DNA of 64,000 bases from Neoroseomonas terrae (lineage in GTDB: Bacteria; Pseudomonadota; Alphaproteobacteria; Acetobacterales; Acetobacteraceae), in contig NZ_JAAEDI010000032.1 in the NCBI RefSeq assembly GCF_018129025.1, forward strand, positions 1 through 64,000. Reading direction: 5' to 3'. Position 1 is the stretch's first letter, and each line of letters opens with the position of its first letter. The position numbers and the translations under genes are program-made. Below, in pieces: positions 56,801 to 64,000 of this stretch. The notes under the pieces were generated by a model. It had not been told where the DNA came from. It saw only the letters and a program-made list of their open reading frames with translations, and did not search any database.

Positions 56801-58265
56801 CTTCGCGGTTTCCTACGATCCCGACGCCCCGGCCGGTTCGCGCGTGGTCAGCATCGCCGCCATCGATGGGGACGGGAAGGTGATCGCCCGGCTGATCGAG
56901 AACGGCGTGGTCAGCGCCGACGCCCCGGCGACGATCAGCATGGTCACGCTCGGCTACCTCGCCAATGGCGGCGACGGCTTCCCGATGAAGGCGAACGGCG
57001 AGAACTTCCGCTACCTGCTGGCCGATGGCAGCGTTTCCGCGGCGGCGAATGAAGCGCTCGACTTCACTCTCGAGGCGACGATGCAGACCGTGGGCGTCAC
57101 GACGTCCGAGCTGCTCGGCGAACAGCAGGCCTTCCAGGAGTATCTGCGGGAGAATTACGCGACGCCGCAGGCTGCCTACGGCACCGCGGATACGCCTGCG
57201 ACGGGCGACGAGCGCATGCAGGACCTCAATGTCCGCACCGACGACACGGTGCTGGACGGCACGGTGCTGTCCGGCCGCAGCACCGCCGACTCGCTCACCG
57301 GCGGCGTCGGTGACGACCTGCTGTCTGGCGGCGGCGGCAACGATACGATCGTCGGTGGCATCGGCAACGACACGCTGTCCGGCGGCAGCAACCATGACAG
57401 CATCGTGGGCGGCAACGGCAACGACAGCATTGCCGGTGACGGCGGCAACGACACGCTGCTGGGCGGTGAGGGGGACGACACGCTGATGGGCGGTCTCGCC
57501 AAGGATTGGCTCGACGGCGGCGCCGGCGATGACAGCCTTGAGGGCGGCGATGGCTCCGATACGTTGCTTGGCGGCGCAGGCAACGATGTGCTGCGCGGCG
57601 GCGACCTGGATGACAGCCTGGTGGGCGGCGAGGGCGACGACACGCTCGATGGCGGCACCGCCGGCGATACCCTCCGGGGCGAGGCCGGCAACGACCTGCT
57701 CGATGGCGGCCACGGCCGTGACCTCCTGTTCGGGGGCGCGGGCAACGACACGCTGCACGGCGGCGTCGACCACGACACGTTGGACGGCGGCGCGGATGAC
57801 GACCTGCTGCTTGGCGGCAACGGCAATGACAGCCTGCTCGGCGGCGACGGCAACGACACGCTGGACGGTGACACGGGCAACGACACGCTGATCGGCGGCG
57901 CGGGCGCGGACAGCCTCTCCGGCGGCGCGAATGCCGACCTGCTGCAGGGCGGCGCCGGCAATGATACGCTCGACGGCGGCCAGCAGAACGACGTGCTGCT
58001 CGGTGGCGAGGGGGACGACGTGCTGACCGGCGGCGGCGGTGCGGATGTCTTCGTCTTCGGTGCCAATACCGGCTCGGACATCATCACCGACCTCTATCGC
58101 TTCGACATCATCCGGATCGAGGATGGCCTGACCGTCGACGACCAGAGCCTCGCCGATGTCGGTGGCGGCCAGGCCCAGGACCTGGTGCTGACGCTGAGCG
58201 ACGGCGGCACCATCACATTGCTGGACGTGCAGGCGATCCCGACCGGGGTACTGACCTTCGCCTGA
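53805..58265 (+). CDS. Secreted RTX protein with choice-of-anchor I and 5'-nucleotidase domains
   Basis: 1486 residues, no Sec signal. Residues about 10-490 form a choice-of-anchor-I beta-propeller-like domain ([35 protein letters not shown]). Residues about 500-1120 are a calcineurin-type 5'-nucleotidase: metal ligands Asp507 (LHFSDAESG), Asp542-Asn543 (SGGDNYIPG), Asn588-His589 (VGNHEFDLG), then SHLQQLE and AAGSHTRMG, and the nucleotide-binding C-domain with [11 protein letters not shown] and NGGGIRTA. Residues about 1163-1418 are RTX repeats and the last 60 residues resemble a type I secretion signal. Likely an extracellular phosphoesterase that scavenges phosphate or nucleosides. GGAGG precedes the ATG. 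Confidence 0.93.
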   Translation: MSGTQLNATHHFTVAHTATNGSAARDAEVAAFDAATGLLFVIGPDGVDAIDPATGTIVQSLSTAAYGNVNSVAAKNGIVALAIESEPKTDPGKVIVIDVVRDANGGAVLTPREFDGASFLTVGAQPDQIGFTPDGTKLLTANEGEPNSYGLSDSVDPNGSVSIIDLATGSVTTADFTAFNSQIDALREAGVRLFGPGATAAQDLEPEYITVDPNDPTKAYVTLQEANALGVLDLSTGSFVDILPLGLKNHGLPGNEISANDQDNAFAPGLYDNVYGMYMPDGITAVDFGGTTYLITANEGDARADWPGFSEEARISDLAAQLDPTAFPDLNGNGTPDIVESIGRLTVSVATGDTDGDGDYDQLHAFGGRSFSVWGTDGELVFDSGNMLDELIATLYPNSYDENRDDNKGVEPESVTFGQVGGDFFVFVALERADGIATFRMDAPDDFTFTGFLTTPGDDAPEVITFIPAEDSPTGEAMIVAPNEDSATTTAYTLNTTFKLQLLHFSDAESGLLASTTAPNLAALVEAFEGQFANTLVLSGGDNYIPGPFFAAGTDPTVAATHTRGDNPGAADIEILNRIGVDASAVGNHEFDLGTRTFNDAVLDANFPYITANLDFSGDADIRGRYLETVGTGGLEEASTLAGRIVPSAVVTQGNEKIGIVGLTTQILEAISSTGGVEVKGFPGDGSETNDVAQLAALLQIVIDDLRDQGVNKIILTSHLQQLELEEALAPLLSGVDIILAAGSHTRMGDANDEAANFPGHSADFARDYPIVTQGADGATTLIVSTDNEFTYLGRLVVEFDANGEIIADSLDGAINGAYATTDQNVADAWGVDVDDLDTTAFADGTKGAEVKEITDAVQAVIEAKDGEIWGYTDVYLEGERNQVRNGETNLGNLTADANIAAARDAFAADTIIVSLKNGGGIRTAIGTVDPATGEKLPTAANPAADKPEGAISTLDIENSLRFNNTLMVFDTTAAGLKAMLEHGVASLGNQGRYPQIGGFAVSYDPDAPAGSRVVSIAAIDGDGKVIARLIENGVVSADAPATISMVTLGYLANGGDGFPMKANGENFRYLLADGSVSAAANEALDFTLEATMQTVGVTTSELLGEQQAFQEYLRENYATPQAAYGTADTPATGDERMQDLNVRTDDTVLDGTVLSGRSTADSLTGGVGDDLLSGGGGNDTIVGGIGNDTLSGGSNHDSIVGGNGNDSIAGDGGNDTLLGGEGDDTLMGGLAKDWLDGGAGDDSLEGGDGSDTLLGGAGNDVLRGGDLDDSLVGGEGDDTLDGGTAGDTLRGEAGNDLLDGGHGRDLLFGGAGNDTLHGGVDHDTLDGGADDDLLLGGNGNDSLLGGDGNDTLDGDTGNDTLIGGAGADSLSGGANADLLQGGAGNDTLDGGQQNDVLLGGEGDDVLTGGGGADVFVFGANTGSDIITDLYRFDIIRIEDGLTVDDQSLADVGGGQAQDLVLTLSDGGTITLLDVQAIPTGVLTFA

Positions 58266-58292
58266 TCCCTGCGGTTACGCTCAGGACCGACG

Positions 58293-58324
58293 GAGCCGGA
58301 GGGGCAACCCCCTCCGGCTCTTTT
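58293..58324 (+). terminator. Strong intrinsic terminator
   Basis: GAGCCGGAGGGG pairs exactly with CCCCTCCGGCTC around a CAAC loop and is followed by TTTTCTTG. It ends the RTX nucleotidase transcript 27 bases after the stop. Confidence 0.9.
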
Positions 58325-58418
58325 CTTGTTCCGCCGGCCCTGCATGGCCGCCCGCCCTCCGGCACAGTGGCAAGCCGGCCCGGCGCCTGCCATCCTTGCC
58401 GGCGGGAGAGAAGCCGCC

Positions 58419-58442
58419 ATGTCCGATCGGCCGCCGTCGTGA
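58419..58442 (+). CDS. Seven-codon leader ORF before the MFS gene
   Basis: ATG preceded by GGGAGAG encodes MSDRPPS and its TGA overlaps the GTG start of the MFS transporter. It may simply load ribosomes for the GTG start or represent a regulatory leader peptide. No pause motif or attenuator is evident apart from the terminal Pro-Pro-Ser. Confidence 0.35.
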   Translation: MSDRPPS

Positions 58443-59671
58443 CTGACCCTGTGCTTGATTCGCGCAGTGCCTGGCTGCGGCTTGCCGCCATCATCGTGAT
58501 CTGCGCCATCGGCAGCGTTCCGATGTGGTCCGTCGTCGTCGTCCTGCCGGCCGTTCAGGCGGAATTCGGCACCGCCCGCGCCGGTGCCTCGCTGCCCTAC
58601 ACGATGACGATGGTCGGCTTCGTCATCGGCGGCGTGCTGATGGGCCGTCTCGCCGACCGGTTCGGGGTGCGGGCGCCGGTGCTCATGGGTGCGGTGTCGA
58701 TTGGGCTCGGCGGCGTGGTGGCGGCGATGGCGCCGAACCTGATCGTCTTCGGCCTCGCCTATGGCGCGCTGCTCGGCTGCTTCGGCGCGGCGGCGGTGTT
58801 CGGGCCGCTGATCGCCGACGCCTCGCTGTGGTTCGTCCGGCGGCGCGGCATTGCCGTCGCGCTCGCGGCGTCGGGCAACTACGTCGCCGGCACGGTCTGG
58901 CCGCCGCTGCTGCAGTGGGGCGTGGACACGATCGGCTGGCGCGGCACGCATCTGGCGATGGGCGCCTTCTGCGTCGCGACGATGGTGCCGTTGGCCGCGC
59001 TGGCGCTGCGGCGACGTGCGCCGCTGCCGCCGCCAAGGCCCGCGGGGCTCGCGCCGCTACCGCCGGCGCGCCCCCTCGGCCTGTCCCCGAACGTGCTGCA
59101 GGCGGCAATCGGCGCGGCCGGCATTGCCTGCTGCGTCGCGATGGCCATGCCGCAGGTCCATATCGTCGCCTACTGCGTCGATCTTGGCTACGGCGCGCAG
59201 CGTGGCGCCGAGATGCTGTCGGTCATGCTCGCCGCCGGCATTGTCTCTCGCCTCGCCTTCGGTGCGGTGATGGACCGCATCGGCGGGCTGCGGACGCTGG
59301 TCCTGGGCTCCGCGTTGCAGGGCATCGCGCTGTTCCTGTTCCTGCCGGCGGACGGAATGGTCGCGCTCTACGTCGTCAGCGCGGTGTTCGGCCTGTTCCA
59401 GGGCGGGATCGTACCGTCCTATGCGATGATCGTGCGGGAGAACTTCCCGCCGGAGCAGGCGGGCACGCGGGTCGGCATCGCGCTGTCGTCCACGCTGGTC
59501 GGCATGGCGCTCGGAGGCTGGATGGCGGGCGCGATCTTCGACGCGACCGGGTCATATCAGGCGGCGATGTGGAACGGCATCGCCTGGAACCTGGTCAACC
59601 TGTCGATCGCGCTGTGGCTGCTGATGCGGGCGCGGCGGTGGGCGGTGGCGCGGGGCGTGGCGGCGGCGTGA
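58439..59671 (+). CDS. Major facilitator superfamily transporter
   Basis: 410 residues, twelve helices. The loop motif GRLADRFGVRAPVL between helices 2 and 3 is the MFS A-motif, echoed in the second half by GAVMDRIGGLRTL. A short Pro-rich cytosolic loop (PPPRPAGLAPLPPARP) divides the halves. Resembles OxlT-like monocarboxylate/oxalate porters more than drug pumps, but the substrate is not determined. GTG 58439 was chosen because it follows the leader ORF and immediately precedes the first helix. Confidence 0.9.
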   Translation: MTDPVLDSRSAWLRLAAIIVICAIGSVPMWSVVVVLPAVQAEFGTARAGASLPYTMTMVGFVIGGVLMGRLADRFGVRAPVLMGAVSIGLGGVVAAMAPNLIVFGLAYGALLGCFGAAAVFGPLIADASLWFVRRRGIAVALAASGNYVAGTVWPPLLQWGVDTIGWRGTHLAMGAFCVATMVPLAALALRRRAPLPPPRPAGLAPLPPARPLGLSPNVLQAAIGAAGIACCVAMAMPQVHIVAYCVDLGYGAQRGAEMLSVMLAAGIVSRLAFGAVMDRIGGLRTLVLGSALQGIALFLFLPADGMVALYVVSAVFGLFQGGIVPSYAMIVRENFPPEQAGTRVGIALSSTLVGMALGGWMAGAIFDATGSYQAAMWNGIAWNLVNLSIALWLLMRARRWAVARGVAAA

Positions 59672-59708
59672 TCGCTGAGGGCCGGGCTCCTCTCCAACGG
59701 TCGCCGCT

Positions 59709-60383
59709 TCACCCCGGCGGCTCCAGCCCCTTCCGCCGCAGCGCGGCCGGTGTGCACAGCGCCGCCACCGCCTCCAGCAGCGCCGCCCCGTTCGCCGCCC
59801 CGGTGAATGTCGCGCCGGAGAATACCGCGACGGTCTGCGCCCCTTCCGGCAGCGGGCCGACCACCTCGATCCCCTCCACCTCCATCAGCTCGCTGATCTG
59901 CTGGAACGCGATCACCGCCTCCCCTGTCACGAGCTTCGCCGCGGTGAAGCCCTGCGGGATGATGACCGCCTTATCATTCACCGCCGCGGCGATGCCCAGG
60001 CGCTCGATCAGCCCCGCGAAGAAGATGCCGCTGGCGCCGGCCCGCGAATAGCAAAGCGATGGTACCGCCAGCAGCAGCCGGCGCAGCGCGTCCACGCTGC
60101 CGATGTCGGGATGCGGGCTCCCGGCCTTCACCGCCAAGCCGACGCGGGAATGCGCGAGCGGTCGCAAGGTCGGCCCGTCCAGCACGCCCTCGGCGGACAG
60201 CGCGGCCACGGCCTCCGCCGTCAGGATCGCGGCATCCGCACGCTCGCCGCCGCGGATGCGCGCCTCGAGTGCCATGGTGGGCGCGAGCTCGACCTCGACC
60301 CGCGCGCCCAGCGTCGCCTCCAGTGTCGGCGTGGCCTCGCGCAGCAACCCGGCAAGGGCGAGGGTGGACATCAATCGCGGCAT
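59709..60383 (-). CDS. ModA-like substrate-binding protein lacking a signal peptide
   Basis: 224 residues with the periplasmic-binding-protein type II fold of ModA (PF13531): RADAAILTAEAVAALSAEG, LRPLAHSRVGLAVKAGSPHPDI, SRAGASGIFFAGLIERLG and AVIAFQQISELMEVEGIEVVGPLP. The N-terminus (MPRLMSTLALAGLLREA) is too short and polar to be an export signal, so it may act inside the cell or its start is further upstream. No ABC permease genes are nearby. It converges with the MFS gene. Confidence 0.82.
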   Translation of the reverse strand: MPRLMSTLALAGLLREATPTLEATLGARVEVELAPTMALEARIRGGERADAAILTAEAVAALSAEGVLDGPTLRPLAHSRVGLAVKAGSPHPDIGSVDALRRLLLAVPSLCYSRAGASGIFFAGLIERLGIAAAVNDKAVIIPQGFTAAKLVTGEAVIAFQQISELMEVEGIEVVGPLPEGAQTVAVFSGATFTGAANGAALLEAVAALCTPAALRRKGLEPPG

Positions 60384-60497
60384 CGCTTCCTCCGTCGGCG
60401 CCAGGGTGGCGGCAAGCCGGGCCGGCGTCCATCGCTTGACCGCGCCGCCCTGCGGGCGCGAGGTGGCGACGACGTCTCATATCGCAGGCCACCCCCC

Positions 60498-62171
60498 ATG
60501 ACGCTCCGCTTCGCCGAGATCAGCGCTGCCCGCCCCGACAAGGACAGCCTCGCCGCGCAACACGCGGCGATCGATGCGCGGCTCGATGCCGGCGACCGGC
60601 CGGGGGCGCTGGCGCTGTGGGACACGGCGCGGCGCGACTACGACACCTGGTCGTCCCTCGTGCATCTGCGCTTCGCCCAGGACACCACGGACAAGGACGC
60701 CGTCGCCGCGCGGGAATACGCCGACGCTCTGGCGCCCGAGGCCGCGACGCGTGAGACGAAGCTGAAGGAGCGCCTTCTGGCCGAGGCCGACCGACCGGGG
60801 CTGGCGGCGTTGGCCGGCGCCCATGCCGTCTCCCTGTGGGAGACGGACATCACCACCTTCGACCCGGCCATCGCCGCCGAGACCGAGGAGGAAAGCCGCC
60901 TCTCCGCGCGCTACACCGCGCTGCTCGCCGGGGCGAAGGTGACGGTGCGCGGCCAGGAGGTGAACCTGTCAGGCCTCGCGCCCTTCGCGGAGGACCCGGA
61001 CCGCGCCATCCGCCATGAGGCCGAGACGGCGCGCTGGTTCTTCTTCGCCGAGAACGGGGAGGAGCTCGATTCCATCTACGACCAGCTCGTCGGCCTGCGC
61101 ACCGCCATGGCGCGCAAGCTGGGCGACGATACCTTCACGCCGCTCGCCTATCGCCGCATGCGCCGCCTGGACTATGGCCCCGCCGACGTCGCGCGGTATC
61201 GCGAGGCGGTGGCCCGGCACGTCACGCCGTTGGTCGGGCGCATCCTCGAGACCCGGCGCGCCACCCATGGCTGGGACCGCCTCCGGTACTGGGATGAGGC
61301 GCTGATCGACCCCGCCGGCAATCCGAAGCCCGCCGGCGACCACGACATGCTGGTGGGCGCGGCGCAGCAGATGTTCGCGCGCATGGATCCGCGCCTGGCG
61401 GACTTCTACGCGATGATGCGGGAGGGCGGTTTCCTCGACCTGAAGAACCGGCCGGGCAAGGCCGGGGGTGGCTTCTGCACCTCCTTCCCCAGCGTCGGCG
61501 CGCCTTTCATCTTCGCCAACTTCAACGGCACGCATCACGACATCGGCGTCTTCACCCATGAGATGGGGCACGCCTTCCAGTGCTGGGAAAGCCGGCACCA
61601 GCCCGGCGTGGACTATCTCTGGCCGACCATGGAGGCGGCGGAGATCCACTCCATGGGCCTCGAATACCTGACGCACCCGCATATGGGGCTGCTGGTGGGC
61701 GATGCGGCGGCAGACCGCTACCGCGCCATGCACCTGATCTCGGCGCTGGCCTTTCTGCCCTACGGCGTCTGCGTCGATCACTTCCAGCACGAGGTCTATG
61801 CGAACCCCGGGGCGACGCCGGCGGAACGCCACGCGATGTGGCAGCGGCTGGAGCGGCTCTACATGCCGTGGACGGACTACGGGGATCTCGCCTACCCGGC
61901 GAAGGGGGGCCGCTGGCAGGCGAAGCCGCACATCTACAACTCTCCATTCTATTACATCGACTACACCTTGGCGCTGTGCGTCGCGCTCCAGTTCTGGGTG
62001 TGGTCGCGGCGGGACTCTGCAGCGGCGCTCGATGCCTATGTTGCGCTATGCGCGCGCGGGGGATCCATGCCATTCCAGGCATTGGTGGCATCGGCGGGCC
62101 TCACATCCCCCTTCGCGGCGGGCGCGCTGGAGGCGGCCGTCGCCGAAGCCGCGGCGGTCCTCGGATTGTAA
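60498..62171 (+). CDS. M3-family metallopeptidase (oligoendopeptidase F-like)
   Basis: 557 residues, cytosolic. The zinc site is His354-Glu355-x-x-His358 in FTHEMGHAFQ, with the third ligand Glu in MEAAEIHSMGLEYL. The substrate loop is HDIGVFTHE and GVDYLWPTMEAAE. PYGVCVDHFQHEVYANPG and IYNSPFYYIDYTLA complete the family pattern. It breaks down short peptides. Start ATG 60498; the long open frame upstream overlaps the divergent ModA-like gene and was excluded. Confidence 0.93.
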   Translation: MTLRFAEISAARPDKDSLAAQHAAIDARLDAGDRPGALALWDTARRDYDTWSSLVHLRFAQDTTDKDAVAAREYADALAPEAATRETKLKERLLAEADRPGLAALAGAHAVSLWETDITTFDPAIAAETEEESRLSARYTALLAGAKVTVRGQEVNLSGLAPFAEDPDRAIRHEAETARWFFFAENGEELDSIYDQLVGLRTAMARKLGDDTFTPLAYRRMRRLDYGPADVARYREAVARHVTPLVGRILETRRATHGWDRLRYWDEALIDPAGNPKPAGDHDMLVGAAQQMFARMDPRLADFYAMMREGGFLDLKNRPGKAGGGFCTSFPSVGAPFIFANFNGTHHDIGVFTHEMGHAFQCWESRHQPGVDYLWPTMEAAEIHSMGLEYLTHPHMGLLVGDAAADRYRAMHLISALAFLPYGVCVDHFQHEVYANPGATPAERHAMWQRLERLYMPWTDYGDLAYPAKGGRWQAKPHIYNSPFYYIDYTLALCVALQFWVWSRRDSAAALDAYVALCARGGSMPFQALVASAGLTSPFAAGALEAAVAEAAAVLGL

Positions 62172-62233
62172 CCGGGGGCGGCATCATGCGGGGCCGGCGG
62201 CCCTGCATTGTTGCGGCGCATCAGATTCGCTAT

Positions 62234-62248
62234 TGCGAGTCAGTCGCA
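62234..62248 (+). promoter_or_regulatory. Fur-like 7-1-7 palindrome upstream of exbB
   Basis: TGCGAGT-C-AGTCGCA with six of seven pairs matching, 48 bases before the exbB ATG and followed by an AT-rich stretch (TAAACATATAG) suitable for a -10 region. Iron control of TonB/ExbBD is well established in proteobacteria, which supports a Fur (or related) site. Confidence 0.55.
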
Positions 62249-62296
62249 TAAACATATAGTCCGCCCGACTTGGTTGCACCCCGGGGGTAATGAACG

Positions 62297-63463
62297 ATGT
62301 CGTCCCGTCTTCTGGCGCTCGCATTGCGCGCGCCGACGACCGGTATCGTCGGTTTTGGTCTGCTGACGTCCTTCGGCCGGAAGGCCGCCGCGCAGGGCGC
62401 TGCGCCTGCTGTCGCGCCGGAGGCGCCCGCCACCGTTCCGCCGGCCGCCACCCCCGATCCCGCCGCGCCACCCGCCGCCTCGGCGCCCGCCCCCACCCCC
62501 GGTGCTGCGACGCCCGTGACGCCTCCGGAAGGCGCGGCGTCTGTGGCACCTGTCGATGGGCCGGCCCCTGTCACTCAGCCCCCCGCGGCGCCCGTCGAAG
62601 GTGCCGCGCCGGCCGCGCAGACCCCCGCGCTGCCGGCGGACGGCCTCTCGCCGGCCATGCCCGCCCCGGAGGCTGTCACCGACGGCGCGGTCAGCGCAGG
62701 CCAGGGCATCGCGCCCATCGTCGATGGGCTGGCGCCCGCCGCGCAGGGCCTGGCCCCGGCCGTTCCGCCGCCCACCGGCGCTTCCGTCGAGGCGGTGGCC
62801 CACGCGGCTGACCACTCCCTGCTCGGCCTGGTCGTCCAGGCCGGCCCGGTGGTGCAGGGCGTCATGGGCGCGCTGGTGCTCGCCTCGATCATCTGCTGGG
62901 CGATCATGATCGAGAAGGGAATCCTGCTCGGCCGCCTGCAGCGTGAGGTGAAGGCGCTCGCCAATACCGGCGATCCGGCCGCCGCGACCGGCGAGGGCCT
63001 CGCCGCCCGCATCCAGCGCGCCGCCGCCCGCGAATGGGCCGAGGGCCGCGAGCACGACGAAAGCCGCGGCGAGTACCGCGAACGCATCGAACGCGCGATG
63101 CGGGAGACGCTGTCGGGTGCGCTGCGCCGCGCCCAGCATGGCACCGCCTTCCTCGCCACCACCGGCGCCATCGGCCCCTTCGTCGGATTGTTCGGCACGG
63201 TCTGGGGTATCATGGGCTCGTTCCAGGGCATCGCGCAGTCGCGCGACACCTCGCTTGCCGTCGTCGCCCCGGGCATCGCCGAGGCGCTGCTGGCGACGGC
63301 GATCGGCCTGTTCGCCGCCATTCCGGCCGTGATCGGCTACAACCGCATCGCCCGCCGCGTCGCCGGCCTGCGCGCCGACGCGCTGGCGGCCATCGGCGCC
63401 ACGGGCGCGCGGCTGTCCGGCCGGCCGCCGCGCGGCGGCAACCTCGCCCGCGCGGCGGAGTAG
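62297..63463 (+). CDS. exbB: ExbB (TolQ/MotA-type proton channel) with extended Pro/Ala-rich N-terminus
   Basis: 388 residues. A signal-like N-terminus (to about residue 33) is followed by about 130 residues of Pro/Ala repeats, an insertion longer than in standard ExbB (about 240 residues). The channel domain has three helices: LGLVVQAGPVVQGVMGALVL, then TTGAIGPFVGLFGTVWGIMGSF and AEALLATAIGLFAAIPAVIGYN, with the conserved GLFGTVWG motif. It forms a pentamer around ExbD to energise TonB. Four bases before exbD. Confidence 0.94.
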   Translation: MSSRLLALALRAPTTGIVGFGLLTSFGRKAAAQGAAPAVAPEAPATVPPAATPDPAAPPAASAPAPTPGAATPVTPPEGAASVAPVDGPAPVTQPPAAPVEGAAPAAQTPALPADGLSPAMPAPEAVTDGAVSAGQGIAPIVDGLAPAAQGLAPAVPPPTGASVEAVAHAADHSLLGLVVQAGPVVQGVMGALVLASIICWAIMIEKGILLGRLQREVKALANTGDPAAATGEGLAARIQRAAAREWAEGREHDESRGEYRERIERAMRETLSGALRRAQHGTAFLATTGAIGPFVGLFGTVWGIMGSFQGIAQSRDTSLAVVAPGIAEALLATAIGLFAAIPAVIGYNRIARRVAGLRADALAAIGATGARLSGRPPRGGNLARAAE

Positions 63464-63467
63464 CGTC

Positions 63468-63908
63468 ATGGCCGTCTCCCTCGGCAATGACAGCGGCGAC
63501 GACGACGACGCCGCCCCGATGTCCGAGATCAACGTCACGCCGTTCGTGGACGTGATGCTGGTCCTCCTCATCATCTTCATGGTCGCTGCGCCCATGATGA
63601 CGGCCGGCGTACCGGTGGACCTGCCACGCAGCGCCGCCCCTCGCGTCGCCAACCCCTCCCCGCCCGTCGTGCTGACCGTCACGCGGGAAGGCGCGATCCA
63701 TATCGGCGACGAGCGCATCGACGAATCGCAGCTTTCCGCGCGGCTGGCCGCGCTGAAGGCGGAGAAGCCGGACCTCGCCGTGCATGTCCGCGGCGACCGT
63801 TCGGTGTCGTACGGGGAGGTGCTGCGCATCATGGGCCGCGTGACGGCCGCCGGCATCCCGCGCGTGTCCCTGATTGCGGAGGCGGAGCCCAGCGGGGCCC
63901 CTCGCTGA
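63468..63908 (+). CDS. exbD: ExbD biopolymer-transport protein
   Basis: 146 residues. Acidic cytosolic leader (DSGDDDDAAPMSEINVTP), one helix with the proton-carrying Asp in PFVDVMLVLLIIFMV, and a periplasmic domain (VHVRGDRSVSYGEVLRIM). Together with ExbB it converts proton-motive force for TonB-dependent receptors. The next gene starts three bases after its stop. Confidence 0.95.
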   Translation: MAVSLGNDSGDDDDAAPMSEINVTPFVDVMLVLLIIFMVAAPMMTAGVPVDLPRSAAPRVANPSPPVVLTVTREGAIHIGDERIDESQLSARLAALKAEKPDLAVHVRGDRSVSYGEVLRIMGRVTAAGIPRVSLIAEAEPSGAPR

Positions 63909-63911
63909 GCG

Positions 63912-64000
63912 ATGGCGATGCCCAACAGGAAGACGGGCGAGCCGCTGCCGGCCGACGCGTCGCCCGAACCCGATGCGGGGCGGGTGCGCGCGATCGCCTA
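63912..64000 (+). CDS. Start of probable TonB (truncated by window end)
   Basis: Only 29 codons are inside the window, starting MAMPNRKTGEPLPADASP. Position right behind exbBD and the charged, Pro-containing N-terminus fit an energy transducer TonB, but no diagnostic motif has been reached. Confidence 0.45.
   Translation, partial: MAMPNRKTGEPLPADASPEPDAGRVRAIA

Noticed and set aside
53769..57773. 1334-codon open frame on the minus strand
   Set aside because: It is the antisense of the RTX nucleotidase; GC-rich codon bias leaves the opposite frame open. Its Val/Ala/Arg-rich composition matches no family.
57295..58060. Regular DNA repeats resembling a CRISPR or satellite array
   Set aside because: The periodicity is 27 bases and in frame with GGxGxDxxx nonapeptides; it is coding RTX sequence.

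Overview
The window is a GC-rich (roughly 70%) chromosomal segment with tightly packed, mostly ATGA/GTGA-overlapping genes. The content points to an alphaproteobacterium, most likely a Roseomonas-like member of the Acetobacteraceae (inference). Supporting signs are a hemD / alpha-Mic60-mitofilin / HemY cluster, a Bug-family solute-binding protein, a Hint-domain RTX protein, class-3 (ReAV-type) asparaginase and a perfect CtrA-type box. No rRNA, tRNA, CRISPR array, transposase or phage gene was seen.

Layout. 1-2.8 kb: the start of an RND efflux operon (NodT-type outer-membrane factor, then an MdtA-like adaptor cut by the window edge). 3.3-6.1 kb: MgtC/DUF4010 membrane protein, then a MoeB/ThiF-type adenylyltransferase coupled to a FabG-like SDR. 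6.6-9.3 kb: a small lipoprotein, a GT2 glycosyltransferase and a divergent halogenase-like flavoenzyme. 9.3-13.3 kb: AbrB-family permease, a membrane diguanylate cyclase, a lipoprotein-type lysophospholipase and a YdcF-like protein. 13.7-15 kb: a DUF2786 protein coupled to an HExxH metallopeptidase. 15.4-19.7 kb: hemC, tsaD, rlmJ, gpsA. 19.9-22.7 kb: RTX-Hint exoprotein. 23.5-24.7 kb: ccmA-ccmB. 24.8-27.5 kb: aconitase. 27.6-30.7 kb: UbiH-like hydroxylase and glnK-amtB. 30.8-34 kb: AhpD-like protein, OmpR-type regulator, ribA, L,D-transpeptidase.

34.3-41 kb is a catabolic island. A minus-strand operon (two-subunit ThDP decarboxylase, Bug binding protein, 2-hydroxyacid dehydrogenase, MmgE/PrpD protein) diverges from eutB-eutC, which run into arfB and an SRPBCC gene. 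41.9-45.6 kb: Gln-rich secreted protein, SDR, GT4 glycosyltransferase, asparaginase. 45.9-51 kb: a minus-strand run of two PuuE-like deacetylases, hemD, mic60 and hemY. 51.1-53.7 kb: an enolase-superfamily enzyme, ureidoglycolate lyase and PuuE allantoinase, together suggesting ureide (allantoin) catabolism. 53.8-58.3 kb: a 1486-residue secreted protein (choice-of-anchor I propeller, 5'-nucleotidase, RTX repeats) preceded by a perfect CtrA box. 58.4-62.2 kb: MFS transporter, ModA-like protein, M3 oligopeptidase. 62.3-64 kb: exbB, exbD and the start of a probable tonB, preceded by a Fur-like palindrome.

The most striking non-genic signal is a family of seven dispersed two-armed palindromic elements (about 190-300 bp each). 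They occupy seven of the eight intergenic gaps longer than 300 bp, always at gene 3' ends or between co-oriented genes and never in a divergent promoter region. Their hairpins keep their length and pairing while the stem sequence changes between copies, so the fold, not just the sequence, appears to be maintained.
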